Shown here piece after piece: positions 24,127-35,603 of a stretch of DNA of 64,000 bases. The translations under genes were made by a program, and so were the position numbers. The DNA comes from Dermatemys mawii. Its lineage: Eukaryota; Chordata; Testudines; Dermatemydidae. The stretch covers positions 3,633,996-3,697,995 of the forward strand of contig ML677385.1 of NCBI GenBank assembly GCA_007922305.1, in the 5' to 3' direction. Each line of letters starts with the position of its first letter. Position 1 is the first letter of the stretch. Under the pieces are notes generated by a model that saw only the letters and a program-made list of their open reading frames with translations, had not been told where the DNA came from and did not search any database.

Positions 24127-25195
24127 AATGTCCCCCAGGGCCTGAACTGGGACCAATGCTATTTAACATACTGTGTTCATAAATGATCAGGACAAAGGGG
24201 TAAACAGTGAAGTGGCAACATTTAGAGATGATGCAAAACTACTCAAGATAGTTAAGTCCCAAGCAGACTGCAAAGAGCTACAAAAGGATCTCTCAAAACT
24301 GGGTGACTGGGCAACAAAATGGCAGATGAAATCCAATGTTGATAAATGCAAAGTAATGCACATTGGAAAACATAATCCCAACTATGCATATAAAATGATA
24401 GGATCTAAATTAGCTGTTACTACTCAAGAAAGATCGTAGTCATTAGGGATAGTTCTCTGAAAAATCTACTCAATGTGCAGCAGCAGTCAAGTGAACAGAA
24501 TGTTGGGAATGATTAGGAAAGGAATAGATAGAAAATATCATATTGCCTCTATATAAATCCATGGTATGCCCACATCTTGAGTACTGTGTGCAGATGATGT
24601 TGCCCCATCTCAAAAAAAGATATATTAGCATTAGAAAAGGGCACCAAAAATGATTAGGGGTATGGAATGGCTTCCATATGAGGAAAGATTAATAAGACTG
24701 GGACTTTTCAGCTTGGAAAAGAGACGACTAAGGGGGGTATATGATAGAGGACTATAAAATCATGACTGGAGAAAGTGAATAAGGAAGAGTTATTTACTCC
24801 TCAGACCACAAGAACTAGGCGTCACCAAATGAAATTAATTGGCAGCAGGTTTAAAACAAAAGGAAATATTTTTTCATACAACACACAGTCAACTTGCGGA
24901 ATTCCTTTCCAATGGATGTTGTGACAGCTAAGACTATAACAGGGTTCAAAAAAGAACTAGATAAATTCATGGAGGATAGGTCCATCAATGGCTATTAGCC
25001 ATGATGGGCAGAGATGGTGTCCCTAGTTTCTGTTTGCCAGAAGCTGGGACTGGGCAACAGTGGATGGATCACTCAATGATTACCTGTTCTGTTCATTCCC
25101 TCTGGGGCGCCTGGCATTGGCTGCCGTCAGAAGACAGGATACTGGGCTACATGGACTTTGATCTGACCCAGTATGGCTGTTCTTTTGTTTTTAGT
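24127..25195 (+). mobile_element. CR1 LINE 3' half, plus strand
   Basis: The frame at 24173-24439 encodes the end of the reverse-transcriptase domain (FINDQDKGVNSEVATFRDDA; the usual FADD motif reads FRDD here) and then GDWATKWQMKSNVDKCKVMH. Downstream pieces in other frames match the ORF2 C-terminus. The 3' end (TGACCCAGTATGGCTGTTCT) is CR1-like. It is 5'-truncated and frame-broken. Confidence 0.92.
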
Positions 25196-25319
25196 GGCTA
25201 GGCAGTAGTACCACAGGCAAGAATCTGGAGGTTGTATTGGAGGTTAAATTGTGTGGGAAGAGGGAAGGAAATGCCTTATTGAGGTGGCACTGTTATTATA
25301 CCGCTCTACTTGTGACTGA

Positions 25320-25560
25320 TTGGGTCATGCTCGGGAGTCCTGTTTTCTGTTCTGGCCACTACATTCCAAAAAGACAGATGGATTGGACAGAGATCAAAAG
25401 GTCAGCACCAGAAATGGTAAAAGATTTAGAAAATAACACCACTGAGGAAAGGTTAAAAGTGTGGGGCATTTTCAGTCAAAAGATAGCTATGTGGAGGCAT
25501 AACTATTAAATATGTAAACAGATGTTATAAAAAGGACAAGTATCAATATTTTTCTCACAA
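25320..25560 (+). mobile_element. Old CR1 fragment, plus strand
   Basis: CTGTTCTGGCCACTACATTC, then GATCAAAAGGTCAGCACCAG and CACTGAGGAAAGGTTAAAAG match the ORF2 C-terminal coding part of an older CR1 subfamily. The open frame 25237-25509 is a relic of it (EERLKVWGIFSQKI). Confidence 0.75.
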
Positions 25561-25640
25561 TACTTCGTTAGGCCTGGCTTCTGTTTCTCGTGTAATGAAC
25601 TATGACTTACTTCTATTCTATTCTGACTTTTATTCTATTC

Positions 25641-25987
25641 CACTGGTTCTCAAAGTTAGTGGGTCCGCGGCCCTTTTCCCGTGGTCCGTCACAACTCATG
25701 TATGTCTGCTGAAAAGCTGCCTAAGTGAAAGTTTCCACTTTCGGCGGCTTCCTGTTGGACATGCTGCGTGCTTCACAATGTCCGCCGAAAAGCCACTGAA
25801 ACCGGAAACTTTCACTTCGGTGGCTTCTCGGAGAACACTCTAAAGCACACGGCATGTCCGCCGGAAAGCCGCCGAAGGCGGAAGCATTCACCTCAGCGAC
25901 ACTTTGGTGGCGCACGGGGCTTGTGACCCCCTGGGCATTGCCCCACGACCCCCAGGGGGGTCGCGACCCCCAGTTTGAGAACCCCTG
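25641..25987. mobile_element. hAT-like MITE, 347 bp, three 76-bp units
   Basis: The left end CACTGGTTCTCAAAG and right end GTTTGAGAACCCCTG are inverted repeats. The duplication TTCTATTC is exact on both sides (25633-25640 and 25988-25995). Inside are three tandem units beginning at 25703, 25779 and 25855, exactly 76 bp apart, each starting TGTC[CT]GC[CT]G. It is related to 14634-14867, which has two units. Confidence 0.9.
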
Positions 25988-25995
25988 TTCTATTC

Positions 25996-27786
25996 TATTT
26001 TATTCCCCTTTTTTCTGGGGCATTAGGGTTCTTGGACTTGGCCCTCAAATTGTCCATCTTCAATCCCTCGTTGACTGAGCTGTATTTTATTCGTAAGATT
26101 CTGTGGGTTTTGACCAAGAAGAGAGAGATTTCATACTCAGGGTGCATAAAGATATTCTTGTTTTCACCAAAGAATTTTTTTAATAGAAGAGAATTTTCCT
26201 GACTATTGATTGAGTACCTGCAAATATAATGATGTTGCTCTGTTGCTACTGAATCTCAGGTTTCTATTTTGCACCTATCAGTAGCACAAAAAATTAATGT
26301 TATGTCCTCCCTGTCATGGCCACCTCAGCAGGTATAATATCTGATATGTCTCCCCCAAGCCCCACATACATTAAGCTATTTCCTGTTTTTAGTCTCAATA
26401 TGAATCGTACTCAACTTTCTAAGAATCTTACAAGCAATCTACTTTTTTGCTCCTTCCATTAAACTGAGCACACAACTATTATATAAAGAAACTGATTTTT
26501 CCACAAATTCTATCTAGTATAAATCTAAATTACGTACTTCATTTGATAATACACTTGTTGACATTTGATTAGTTTCTTTAAACCTGGTTACATCAAAATG
26601 TCCATTGCTATAATCTTTTTTTACAACGGATCTGTTTTACATTCCAAGACTGTAACTGTGGACGTCTTTTCTCTCCTTTAGGCATTTATTATCTGTTTTC
26701 TGCTTCACTAGTGGCTGTATAAAGCCCAGCATGGCTTTGCTTTATGAGGCACAGACCAGAAGATTGACATAATGAGGAAATTTAGAATTGGCCAACCAAC
26801 CAGCAGTTGGTAACTTCTTTCCGAGTTTTTTTTGAAAGAGGAGGAAGCCAGCAGCTCCTAAAGCTGGTGGCAGTTGAATTAGTCTGCCACTGCTTCCCAG
26901 TCCCTGCTGCTGTTTCTGTCTTTGAAGAGGATGAGGAAAGCTGTGGAAGGAGAATGGCTTTCTTCTTGTTCCTACAGCTGCTACCTCTGCCTCCTGAGGA
27001 AGAGGGGTTAGGTTCTAGAGAAGAAATGTAGTTGCTGCTGACCATGTCTCCCCATCTGTGCCTTTAGGGGAAATTTAAAAAAAGGGGGGGAGGGAAGGTA
27101 AAATGAAAAGTTATGTTAGGATTTTTTAAAAATTCTAGGGTGTTCATGTAAATATATTGGCTTAAACTACCACTGTGTTTTTGGCAAGAAAAATCATGCT
27201 GTTTTTTCAGCACTTGAGTCACTCATCAATTGTTAGAGAAGTTTGTGCCTGGGATTATGGACACTAAGGAACACAAATCAATAATTTATCAATAAAGGAC
27301 AGTTTCTGAAGGCATGTCTCTGTTTCAGAAGTAATTGGGCTGTAATATGTTCACTAAATTGAACTGCTGCTTTAATAGTGGAGTAATTTTTTTTAAATAT
27401 TAGGCTGAAATACTTACCTGGTTTTAGCATGTAGAAAAATGTCTTGCTAACCCTTATAGAATTTAGCTTTCGTTTGAAACCTGCAACAATGCTACTACCA
27501 CAAGAACCAAACTAGAGTAGGACTGTTGCTTCCAAGGTTGGTATCAGAATACAGGAAAATTCAGACCTTCATCTTATCCCTAATTTGATTCCTTGTGAGT
27601 ACCTCATCAGTGGGATGTACTCTTGTTCCAAGTCTGGAGATGTTACAGAATTCAGCAGCACTAGTGTTGGGCTGTCCATGAACAAGTAATGAGATCTCAG
27701 AGCTTTCCTCTTTTTCACGTTTGTACTGAACTTGCTTACATTGTATTAATAGTATTAATTATTAAAAATCTACTATGCTGCTATAG
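25996..27786 (+). other. Probable intron 2, end
   Basis: No repeat family recognised. 26786-27060 is more G+C-balanced, with purine-rich blocks and open frames on both strands, but no splice sites frame it. The exon at 27787 is preceded by ATCTACTATGCTGCTATAG. Confidence 0.5.
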
Positions 27787-27922
27787 GTTTACAAGGTATT
27801 TCACCGTAAATGATAATACGGAGACACAACTTAGCGTAAGACACTTCGACACTCTTGAAAAGCTGCTTCAGCAGAAAAGACGAAGGCCAACAGATGAATG
27901 GAGAGGCTGTGGATTATTAGGA
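27787..27922 (+). CDS. Unrecognised host protein, second coding segment
   Basis: A 136-bp exon candidate with acceptor TGCTGCTATAG and a strong donor GGA|GTGAGT. The first base completes the Arg codon left open at 13644, and 45 codons follow to an exact codon boundary. Residues run FTRYFTVNDNTETQLS, then a likely helical stretch VRHFDTLEKLLQQK, a basic RRRPTDEW and RGCGLLG. The charged, soluble composition with a basic patch would fit a nuclear or cytosolic protein. I do not recognise the family. Matching phase with the upstream exon and good splice sites are the support. No homology can be tested here, so a chance open frame is possible but less likely. Confidence 0.55.
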
Positions 27923-28884
27923 GTGAGTGTGTATGGCTGGCTTTATTTTGCATGCTCTTTTGGTTCCTTTTTCATTTATTTTCAATATTTCCCCTTATGT
28001 CAACTGCATTTGAAGGCAGGTTTGGGCTTTTTTTATACTGTAAGGTTAATTCAAACTCATTGTGTTTGATTGTAACATTTATTGTTGCTTGTCCTTTGTA
28101 GAGACATCATACAGTTCTCCTGGAAGCAGCTTTAGAGAAAGAAATCTGATTGATAAGTCATTTGTCTTCATAATACTTTTTAATGTGGCATGGCTCAATG
28201 CGTCTTTTGAACTTCTCGATGCTAGTTTATTTAATGTTGTACCCAAAACAAGGGTAAGGAAGGATGGGGTGGGAGTGGGGGAATTCCTTCAAAAAGAAGT
28301 ACATGCTGGGGAAAGAATACTAACAGACAATGATTAATTAGAATGTGGTACATGATGAGGTTTCTGTATCTTCTGTTGGTTTGAAATGAGTGCCACATGG
28401 ACAGAAATAGTGTGGTAGATCGTCTTCCTAGCTTACTGAACCACGATAGCAGGAAATAACTTACCATAGGGAGTTTACCTAGCTAACCACAACCTTTCAC
28501 TAATATGTGTATTGTGTCCTCACACACACATTCTGAAAAAAAACCCCCAAAACAGAACTCGTATGTCACTGATGGGAAAGTGAAGGGAAATTTAGTCTTA
28601 ATTGGTATGTAGGAGACAACGTCAACATTTGCATGATCTTCCCCCAGTTACAGAAAGAGTACAAAATATTTCATAGAAATTTTAAGAAATGATTTCATAT
28701 ATATATTTTTTAGAAATATAAGTTGGCTTTGGAAATGCTTAGCTCCCCCACTACTAAATGTTTACCAGAAATATATTTTGGATATATTTTTTTAAAATAG
28801 GAAGTAGTCAAATAAAATTTTAAATAATAGATTCTCTTTTTTAATTTTGAGTTGGAGTCCAGTAGCATCTTTAGGTTCTTTTTA
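27923..28884 (+). other. Probable intron 3, start
   Basis: Nothing certain. A pyrimidine-rich acceptor at about 28087-28100 (TTGCTTGTCCTTTGTAG) is followed by an open frame to about 28337, but no donor or phase fits well. Confidence 0.45.
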
Positions 28885-29015
28885 TAGGTTTAAGGCTAGA
28901 AGGAACCATTGGATCATGTACTCTGACCGCCTGTGTAACACAGGATGTAGACTTTCACCCAGTAACTCCTGTATTGTGGACAATAACTTGTTTGACTAAA
29001 GCGTATCTTTCAGAA
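28885..29015 (-). mobile_element. Old CR1 3' fragment, minus strand
   Basis: AGGCTAGAAGGAACCATTGG, TGTACTCTGACCGCCTGTGT and AACACAGGATGTAGACTTTC match the reverse complement of the same CR1 3' end that is better preserved at 63290 onward. Confidence 0.65.
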
Positions 29016-29017
29016 TA

Positions 29018-30292
29018 TAAGAACGGCCATACTGAGTCAAACCAAAGGTCCAACTAGCCCATTATCCTGTCTACCGACAGTGGCCAATGCCAGGTGCCCC
29101 GGAGTGAGTGAACCTAACAGGTAATGATCAAGTGATCTCTCTTCTGACATCTGTCACTTCCCTCTGACAAACAGAGGCTGGCGACACCATTCCTTACCCA
29201 TCTTGACTAATAGCCATTAATGGACATAGCCTCCATTGATTATCCAGTTCTCTTTTAAACCCAGTTATAGTCCTAGCCTTCACAACCTCCTCAGGCAATG
29301 AATTCCACAAGTTGACTGTGCGCATTGTGAAGAGCTTCCTTTTATTTGTTTTAAACCTACTGCCCATTAATTTCATTTGGTGGCCCCTTGTTCTTATATT
29401 ATGGGAACAAGTAAATAACTTCCTTATTCACTTTCTCTACACCCCTCATGATTTTATATACCTCTATCATATCTCCCATTAGTCCATCTTTTCCATGTAG
29501 AAAAGTCCTAGCCTCTTTAATCTCTCCTCATATGGGACCTGTTCCAAATCCCTAATCATTTTAGTTGCCCATCTCTGAACCTGTTCTAATGCCAGTATAT
29601 CCTTTTTAAGATGAGGAGACCACACCTGTACGCAATGTTCAAGATGGGGGCGCACCATGGATTTATATAATGACAATAAGATATTCTCTGTCTTATTCTC
29701 TATCCCTTTTTTAATGATTCTTAATATCCTGTTTGCTTTTTTGGCTGCCGCTGCGCACTGCATAGATGTCTTCAGAGAACTATCCACGATGACTCCAAGA
29801 TCTTTTTCCTGAATAGTTGTAGCTAAATTAGCCCACATCATATTGTATGTATAGTTGGGGTTATTTTTTATCCACATTAAATTTCATTTGCCATTTTGTT
29901 GCCCAATCACTTAGTTTTGTGAGATCTTTTTGAAGTTCTTCACAGTCTGCTTTGGTCTTAACTATCTGGAGCAGTTTGGTATCATCTGCAAACTTTGCCA
30001 CCTCACTGTTTACCTCTTCCTCCAAATCATTTATGAATAAGTTGAATAAGATTGGTCCTAGGACTGACACTTGGGGAAACACCACTAGTTACCCCTGTAC
30101 ATTCTGAAAATTTACCATTTATTCCTACCTTTTCTTTTTCCTGTCTTTTAACCAGTTCTCAGTCCATGAAAGGATCTTCCCTCTTATCCCATGACAACTT
30201 ACATAAGAGCCTTTGGTGAAGGACCTTGTCAAAGGCTTTGTGGAAATCTAAGTACACTATGTCCACTGGATCCCCCTTATCCACATGTGTGT
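29018..30292 (-). mobile_element. CR1 LINE 3' half, minus strand, 1.3 kb
   Basis: On the minus strand the frames 30085-29861, 29877-29479 and 29376-29194 carry in order the end of the reverse-transcriptase domain (VNSEVAKFADDTKLLQIVK), the ORF2 C-terminal region ([20 protein letters not shown]) and the last part (TVNLWNSLPEEVVKARTI). The FADD catalytic motif is retained. Frame breaks and the missing 5' half make it dead. The 3' end is at the left (29018). Confidence 0.94.
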
Positions 30293-30354
30293 TGAAAGGT
30301 CCAGACTTGATTTGAAGATTTAAAGAGGTGGAGAATTACCACTTTGCTTGGTAC

Positions 30355-30925
30355 TTTGTTTCAATGGAACAAATTAAATTCAGTAAAGACAAGTGCAAAA
30401 TACTGCTGTGTAGGTAGAAAAAATCAGCTGCACATAAACAAAAATGGAGACTAATTGACTAGGCATTAATACAGCAGACAAGGATCTGGGGGTTATAGTA
30501 GATCACAAATGTATTGAATGTGATGTTGTGAAAAGGCAAATATAATTTCATAAAGATGTGAAGAAATTGGAGAGAGTCCATCAGAGAGCAACCAAAATGA
30601 TAAAATGTTTAGTGAACATGACCTATGAGGAAAGGTCAAAAGAATTGGGCATGTCTAGTCTAGAGAAGGCTGAGTGGGGACATGGTGATCAACTCTGTCA
30701 AAATCTCTGAAGAGGATGGTGATTAGTTGTTTTCCAAGTCCATCAAGTGTAGGACAAGAAGTAATTGACTTAGTTTTCAATAAGGGAGATTGGCTATTGG
30801 AAATCATTTCCTAATGATAAGGATACATAAGCACTGGAATAGCTTGCAAGGAAGCTTGTGGAATCTCCAGCATTGGAGGGTTTTAAGGACCAGTTAGAAA
30901 ACACCAGTCAGAGATGATCTAGTTC
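30355..30925 (+). mobile_element. Old CR1 fragment, plus strand
   Basis: ATTCAGTAAAGACAAGTGCA, GGATCTGGGGGTTATAGTAG, GGAGAGAGTCCATCAGAGAG and CCTATGAGGAAAGGTCAAAA follow the order of the CR1 ORF2 3' half and 3' tail in an older subfamily. It lies head-on with the minus-strand copy at 29018-30292. Confidence 0.8.
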
Positions 30926-31125
30926 AGGGGTGGGCAAACATTTTGGCCCGAGGGCCATGTTGGCATTGCAAAATTGTATGTGCCTCCTCAAAAAGCTTGC
31001 CCCCTCATTTGACCCTCTCCCACTTCCCGCCCCCTGACTGCCCCCTCAGAATCCCCAACCCATCCACCTCCCCCATTCCTTGTCCCCTGACCAACCCCTC
31101 CCAAGATCCTCCACTCTAACTAGAG
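30926..31125. mobile_element. hAT-like element, left part
   Basis: Begins CAGGGGTGGGCAAACATTTT followed by GGCCCGAGGGCCATG, the left end of a common turtle hAT-type repeat, then a C-rich part (CCCCTCATTTGACCCTCTCC). The right end is missing; a second element abuts it. Confidence 0.65.
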
Positions 31126-31127
31126 TA

Positions 31128-31497
31128 CGCAGAGGTATTTCAGGGGGTACATCAGCTCATCTAGGTATTTGCCTAGTTTCACAGGCTACATAAAAAGTAC
31201 TAGCGAAGTCAGTACAGACTAAATTTTCATACAGACAATGACTTGTTTATACTTCTCTATATACTATACACTGAAATGTAGGTACAATATTTATATTGCA
31301 GTAGATTTATTTTATAATTATATGGTAAAAATAAAGTAAGAAATTTTTCAGTAAGAGTGTGCTGTGACACTTCTGTATTTTTATATCTATTTATTTTGTA
31401 AGCAAGTAGTTTTTAAGTGAGGTGAAACTTGGAGGTATGCAAAACAAATCAGACTTGTGAAAGGGGTACAGTAGTGCGGAAAAGTTGAGAGCCATTG
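31128..31497 (-). mobile_element. hAT-like non-autonomous element, reverse orientation
   Basis: GGGGGTACATCAGCTCATCT, GCCTAGTTTCACAGGCTACA, GTATAAACAAG-type words in reverse complement and the right end AAAGTTGAGAGCCATTG match an abundant turtle hAT-type repeat with CAGTGGTTCTCAA ends. The left end is eroded and no clean duplication is visible. Confidence 0.75.
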
Positions 31498-31574
31498 GTC
31501 TAAACTATAAAGTTAGGTTCTCTTAACTACATCATTCAGGGCTGTGAAAAAATGTAATGCCCTGTGGAATGTAA

Positions 31575-31722
31575 TTAAGCTGACCTAAGCCTTGGTGTAG
31601 ATCCCAGTAAGTCGACAGAAGAATTCATCTGTCTAGGTACAGCCTCTCAGAAAGGTGGATTGAATACAGTGACAGAAGAATCTGTGGTGCAGCCATAGTG
31701 TTTCTAGTGTAGACATACCTTG
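31575..31722. mobile_element. TIR MITE remnant
   Basis: The left CTAAGCCTTGGTGTAGATCC and right TTCTAGTGTAGACATACCTT ends are inverted copies of a GTCTACACTAG-type terminus. The interior is diverged. Confidence 0.6.
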
Positions 31723-32122
31723 AATATGTTTTCTCTCCTTTTCAGGGAAGTTAGGTTTTTCTAACCAACCTCCCACTCATGACCCAAACTGTCCACTCTC
31801 CCTGTATGACTTTGGTCTCCAGTTACCAGTCAACTTTGTTACAGTGTCTAGATGTTAAGTCTCTTTTTTGCCCCTATGTATGTAGCTCAATTGATTGGCA
31901 TTTAGAGTCACTTCCTTCTTAATGGCTTGCCATCACTGATCTTCTGACAGTGGAGGAAACTGTATGTTCCCCTCCTATGTTCTTGTCCTCCATCTTAAAA
32001 ATCCAGTATATAAGCCAAATATGGGGCTGTGGGGAGTTAAGAACAATATTCATTACCAAGCATCCCTGTGTTCGTCACAGGCATCAACCCTTCATTACCT
32101 TGGATTTTAGTGGGATTGTGGG
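31723..32122. other. Intronic stretch, no recognised feature
   Basis: No exon or repeat family recognised. Confidence 0.5.
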
Positions 32123-32285
32123 CAATGTTCTCTCTAATTTTTGACAGGCTGTGTGTGCAAAAAAATTCTTCTGTGCAAATGTTTGTGCTTCTATGCAAAT
32201 TTTTGTGTGCACGGTGTTTCACTGTGTGCGCGGTGTTTCAGATCTATGTGCGTGCGCACACGCACAGAGTTTAGAGGGAACAGTG
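32123..32285. mobile_element. hAT-like MITE, 163 bp, perfect TSD
   Basis: The terminal inverted repeats CAATGTTCTCTCTAA and TTAGAGGGAACAGTG flank a body rich in TGTGCAAA and GTGCGCG words. ATTGTGGG is duplicated exactly (32115-32122 and 32286-32293). Confidence 0.9.
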
Positions 32286-32347
32286 ATTGTGGGAGGGTCT
32301 TGCGTGATCTATAGCAGACCCTGCAGCTGTCATGAGTTTCTCTTTCT

Positions 32348-32574
32348 AAGGGCAGGTCTCCACTACTGCAGGATCGGTGGTAGAGATCAATTTTTCCGAG
32401 TTCGATTTATCATGTCTCATCTAGACATGATAGATTGATCCCTAAGCGCTCTCCCGTTGACTCCAGAACTCCACTGTGCCGAGTCGATGGAGGAGCAACT
32501 CAGTGCTGTGATAATGCCTAAGTAAGTCGATCTCAATTCCCCCGCCCCACTGTCCCAGTGTAGACCAGGGCTTA
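32348..32574. mobile_element. TIR MITE, about 225 bp
   Basis: The ends AAGGGCAGGTCTCCACTACT and AGTGTAGACCAGGGCTT are inverted repeats flanked by TA. Internal hairpins (TCATGTCTCATCTAGACATGA, AGTCGATGG) are typical of this group. Related to 59519-59807. Confidence 0.78.
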
Positions 32575-32987
32575 GGCTTCTTAAAACAGCACTGAGCCAC
32601 TTGTGAGTCAAATAACACCTCTTCTTGTGGTCTGATTTTTTAAAGTAACATTGCAGTTCAGATGTCAACTTAAATACAAAAAAATCTTCTCCACTCTATA
32701 ATGTTGTCTGCCTCGTGCTGGGTTTAACAGTTCTTTCTAAATTCCAAGTCCTGCTGCCCAGTGCTGTCTCAAGCCTCTATCTTCGTAAGGCCTCTGCTGC
32801 TGCTCCTCATGGCAGATCACGCCAGCCAGGCCTTTTCATTTGATCCCCCTTTGGGTCTTCTGTGGGTCTGTCTCCTCTTTCTCACTGATGGAACAGACTC
32901 CCTCTTATAGGAAGTCCTGCCAGTGGGCTGTTCTAAGGTGATCCTCATCACCTGATCCAAGCCTAAATCTATCATCTGGGTGTAGGT

Positions 32988-33192
32988 CAGTGGTCCTCAA
33001 ACTTTTTGGCCGCGACCCCTTTCCAAGCCGCAGCATCCAATTGCGGCCCCCCCGGGGTATATCCGCCGAAATGCCGCCAAACAGAAGGCTTCTGCTTTCT
33101 GCGGCGGCATTTCAGCAGTACAAAAATAGACTGCTGCCGAGTTCGGTGGGATTGGCGCCGGGGTCTCGCGCATCCTACTTTGAAGACCACTG
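32988..33192. mobile_element. hAT-like MITE, 205 bp
   Basis: The ends CAGTGGTCCTCAAACTTTTT and TTTGAAGACCACTG are inverted repeats. The flanks GTGTAGGT (32980-32987) and GTCTAGGT (33193-33200) are an 8-bp duplication with one mismatch. The CG-rich body shares the ATCCGCCGAAATGCCGCC word with the hAT copies at 14634 and 25641. Confidence 0.88.
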
Positions 33193-33282
33193 GTCTAGGT
33201 AACTAAGCACATGTGGGCCAGCCCACCCTGTAACCCTGATTATCCACTATGTTCCCAAATTTCAGTGAGAATGGCAGGAGTG

Positions 33283-33388
33283 GGTGGTGTCACTACAGAA
33301 GGCTTTGATGTGCCCAACAAGAGTTTACAAGGCATCTGGTGGTGGTGGTGTCACTACAGAAGGCTTTGATGTGCCCAACAAGAGTTTA
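33283..33388. repeat. Two 45-bp direct repeats, 61 bp apart
   Basis: GGTGGTGTCACTACAGAAGG and the next 25 bases occur at 33283-33327 and again, essentially identical, at 33344-33388, with a short GGTGGTGG stretch between. A partial third echo (GCCCAACAAGA) follows near 33407. The low divergence points to a recent tandem duplication. No coding role is supported. Confidence 0.85.
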
Positions 33389-33419
33389 GCTGTTCAGGCA
33401 GATCTGCCCAACAAGAAAG

Positions 33420-35603
33420 TCGGTAGAATCTGGCACAGGCAAACCAAATTCTCTTTTTCACACTGCATGGTTTGAATTATGGTTCTCTGTGGTGTTAATA
33501 AAATTGAAACTTAAGCTATTTTAAACAATTAAGACATCTATATAATCAATACATTGGTCAGAAAGGTGGAGGAAATTGTGAAAATGGTCAGGTTCCCAGA
33601 GTTTTGGGAGTAGCAATCAACTTTGATAGTCTGGGATCTTAACGTGAGGCTGACTCTACAATCATCTTTATAGGTTTGACTCCAAGCCAAAGGATAATAG
33701 CCCTGTATCAGACAGACTTGTCACAGAGAGCTTTTTATAAAAGCTGTTCAGTCTCTATATCAGTTTTCTGTTAGATGAACTATTTTCGGGACAAGATGGG
33801 TGATAGAAAGCTCTGTATTACAAACTCTTAACTTTGAGTGATATGCCAACGTCAAGATAAAAAGTGCATGTTGGTGTTGCCACTTGTGACACTTTACCCT
33901 CAGAATGAATCTTGGGAGTTTCTCAATAAAATCCTATTTAGAAAACCTTGTAGACTGAATGTTAGAATGTGGATTTTGCAAATGACCTAAAATTATTCTG
34001 CTAAATAAAGACCAGTTTAATTAAATTCCAATTTCTTTTGGAAATTAGTGTGTCCCAAAGATCGGATGAAGTAGCCATGCAAAGAGAGGCCACTAGAGGG
34101 CTGATCATGGAGAGACACATACTAACAGAATTCCAGCCCCATTCTCCGGATTTCAACTTAAAATATGAAAATGCAAACAAAACTTTAACTTGAAACTATG
34201 CTTGAAATGTCTAGTTTTTCTTAGTGACAAGTTTCCAAAAAATAATAGAAAAAAACTTACTGCAACACAAGAAGTCCTAGACTTCAATGAAGGCACGTGT
34301 GTGTTCAGTGAAAAAATAAACACATACAAGACAGTCATGGTGGTTGCAGAGGAAGCTGCTGAAGATTTTACTATAAAGACCTTTCTAAGCACTCAGATGC
34401 TGCTTGCAGAAATCTAAAGACTGAACAAGAATTGCTGCAGTTTTTTAAAATTTTACTCTAAAAACTATTACTGCAAGAATTGTGGAGCAATTGAGGTGAG
34501 AAGAGCTCTCTAAAGGAGTTTAAGGCCTTTGCTAGCAGAAAACTTCAAATGATTTAGAAATACTTTTGAATATTTCATAACAAAACAGAAGACCTTTCAT
34601 TTTCAGGATATTCATTAACGCCCTTAATTCCTTTCCTCATTTACTGGTCTCTCTTTTGTTTGTTTTAATTTTCACCTGTAGAGATGTATGTGTCCTCACT
34701 TTAAATTTGGTTATGAAGTCCTTTCTTCCCCCCTTCTCCTCTTTCTTTTTTCTCTCCCTCTCTCCCCTCCTGCCCAAATTGAGTATGAAATCATCTTCCC
34801 TCATAAGTTACAAATCTAATCACAATAATGCCAAAAGAACATTCTGCCAAACTATGGAAGAGGCTGAATGCTGCACTCTGGGTAATGACTCTTGGAAATA
34901 ATAAAATCTGTGAGATAAGTTTCTGAGCAATTGAGGATCTTGACTGTTTGTTTTGTTAAAATTCTTCATATGAGCAGCATATTTCACTTGCAGTCCCCAT
35001 TTAATCTGGAGAAAAAGGAAAAAAAGTATTCTAATTTCTTCTGGTAGAGTAACTATACAATAGCAACAACTTATTTTGGAAAAAAATACCAATTTATAAA
35101 AGGAGATCAGTATGTAGGAAGATGCTGATAAAATATCTCCCTTGGTTAAAATGTTCATATAGTTCCCTCTTAAGTGATAGAAGAAATGCTCAAGGTATTA
35201 CATTTATTGCACTGCAGTTTGTTTTTTGATAATATAATTAGTCTAAATAGAGTAAAATAATAGTCAAGGGTTTTAATGATGTAATACAGTGTTTGAGATT
35301 TACAATGCAGTGCAGAGGATTTAACCATATATCTTGTATTAAGGGAAAATTTAAATTCCCTCTATTGCTTAGAAAACCTCAATCTATTAGAATTTATGGC
35401 TGGATTGGTTGTGAAACTATATGTCTGTATGATTGGAGGGGAAGAGGCAATAGGAAAGACACAAAGAAATATGAGATTTTGCTACAAAAAAGACTAACAG
35501 GAAGAACAAAGTGTAGAGAGAGACTGATATATATGGACAATTAGTATAGTATAGAAACCATAAATGCAAAAATCAAGGAGTAACAACTCAAGATGTTGGA
35601 GAG
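33420..35603. other. Intronic stretch, no recognised feature
   Basis: AT-rich, with a polypyrimidine block at 34718-34775 on the + strand. Open frames at 34190-34417 and 34656-34901 lack motifs and splice context. Confidence 0.55.

Noticed and set aside
26782..27045. Exon-like, G+C-balanced block open on both strands
   Set aside because: No acceptor and donor frame it, and its purine-rich S/E composition explains the open frames.
28101..28253. Possible further exon after a good acceptor at about 28100
   Set aside because: In the phase required by the 27922 donor the frame hits a stop after 15 codons. The other phase needs a weaker donor, and its second half has intron-like composition.
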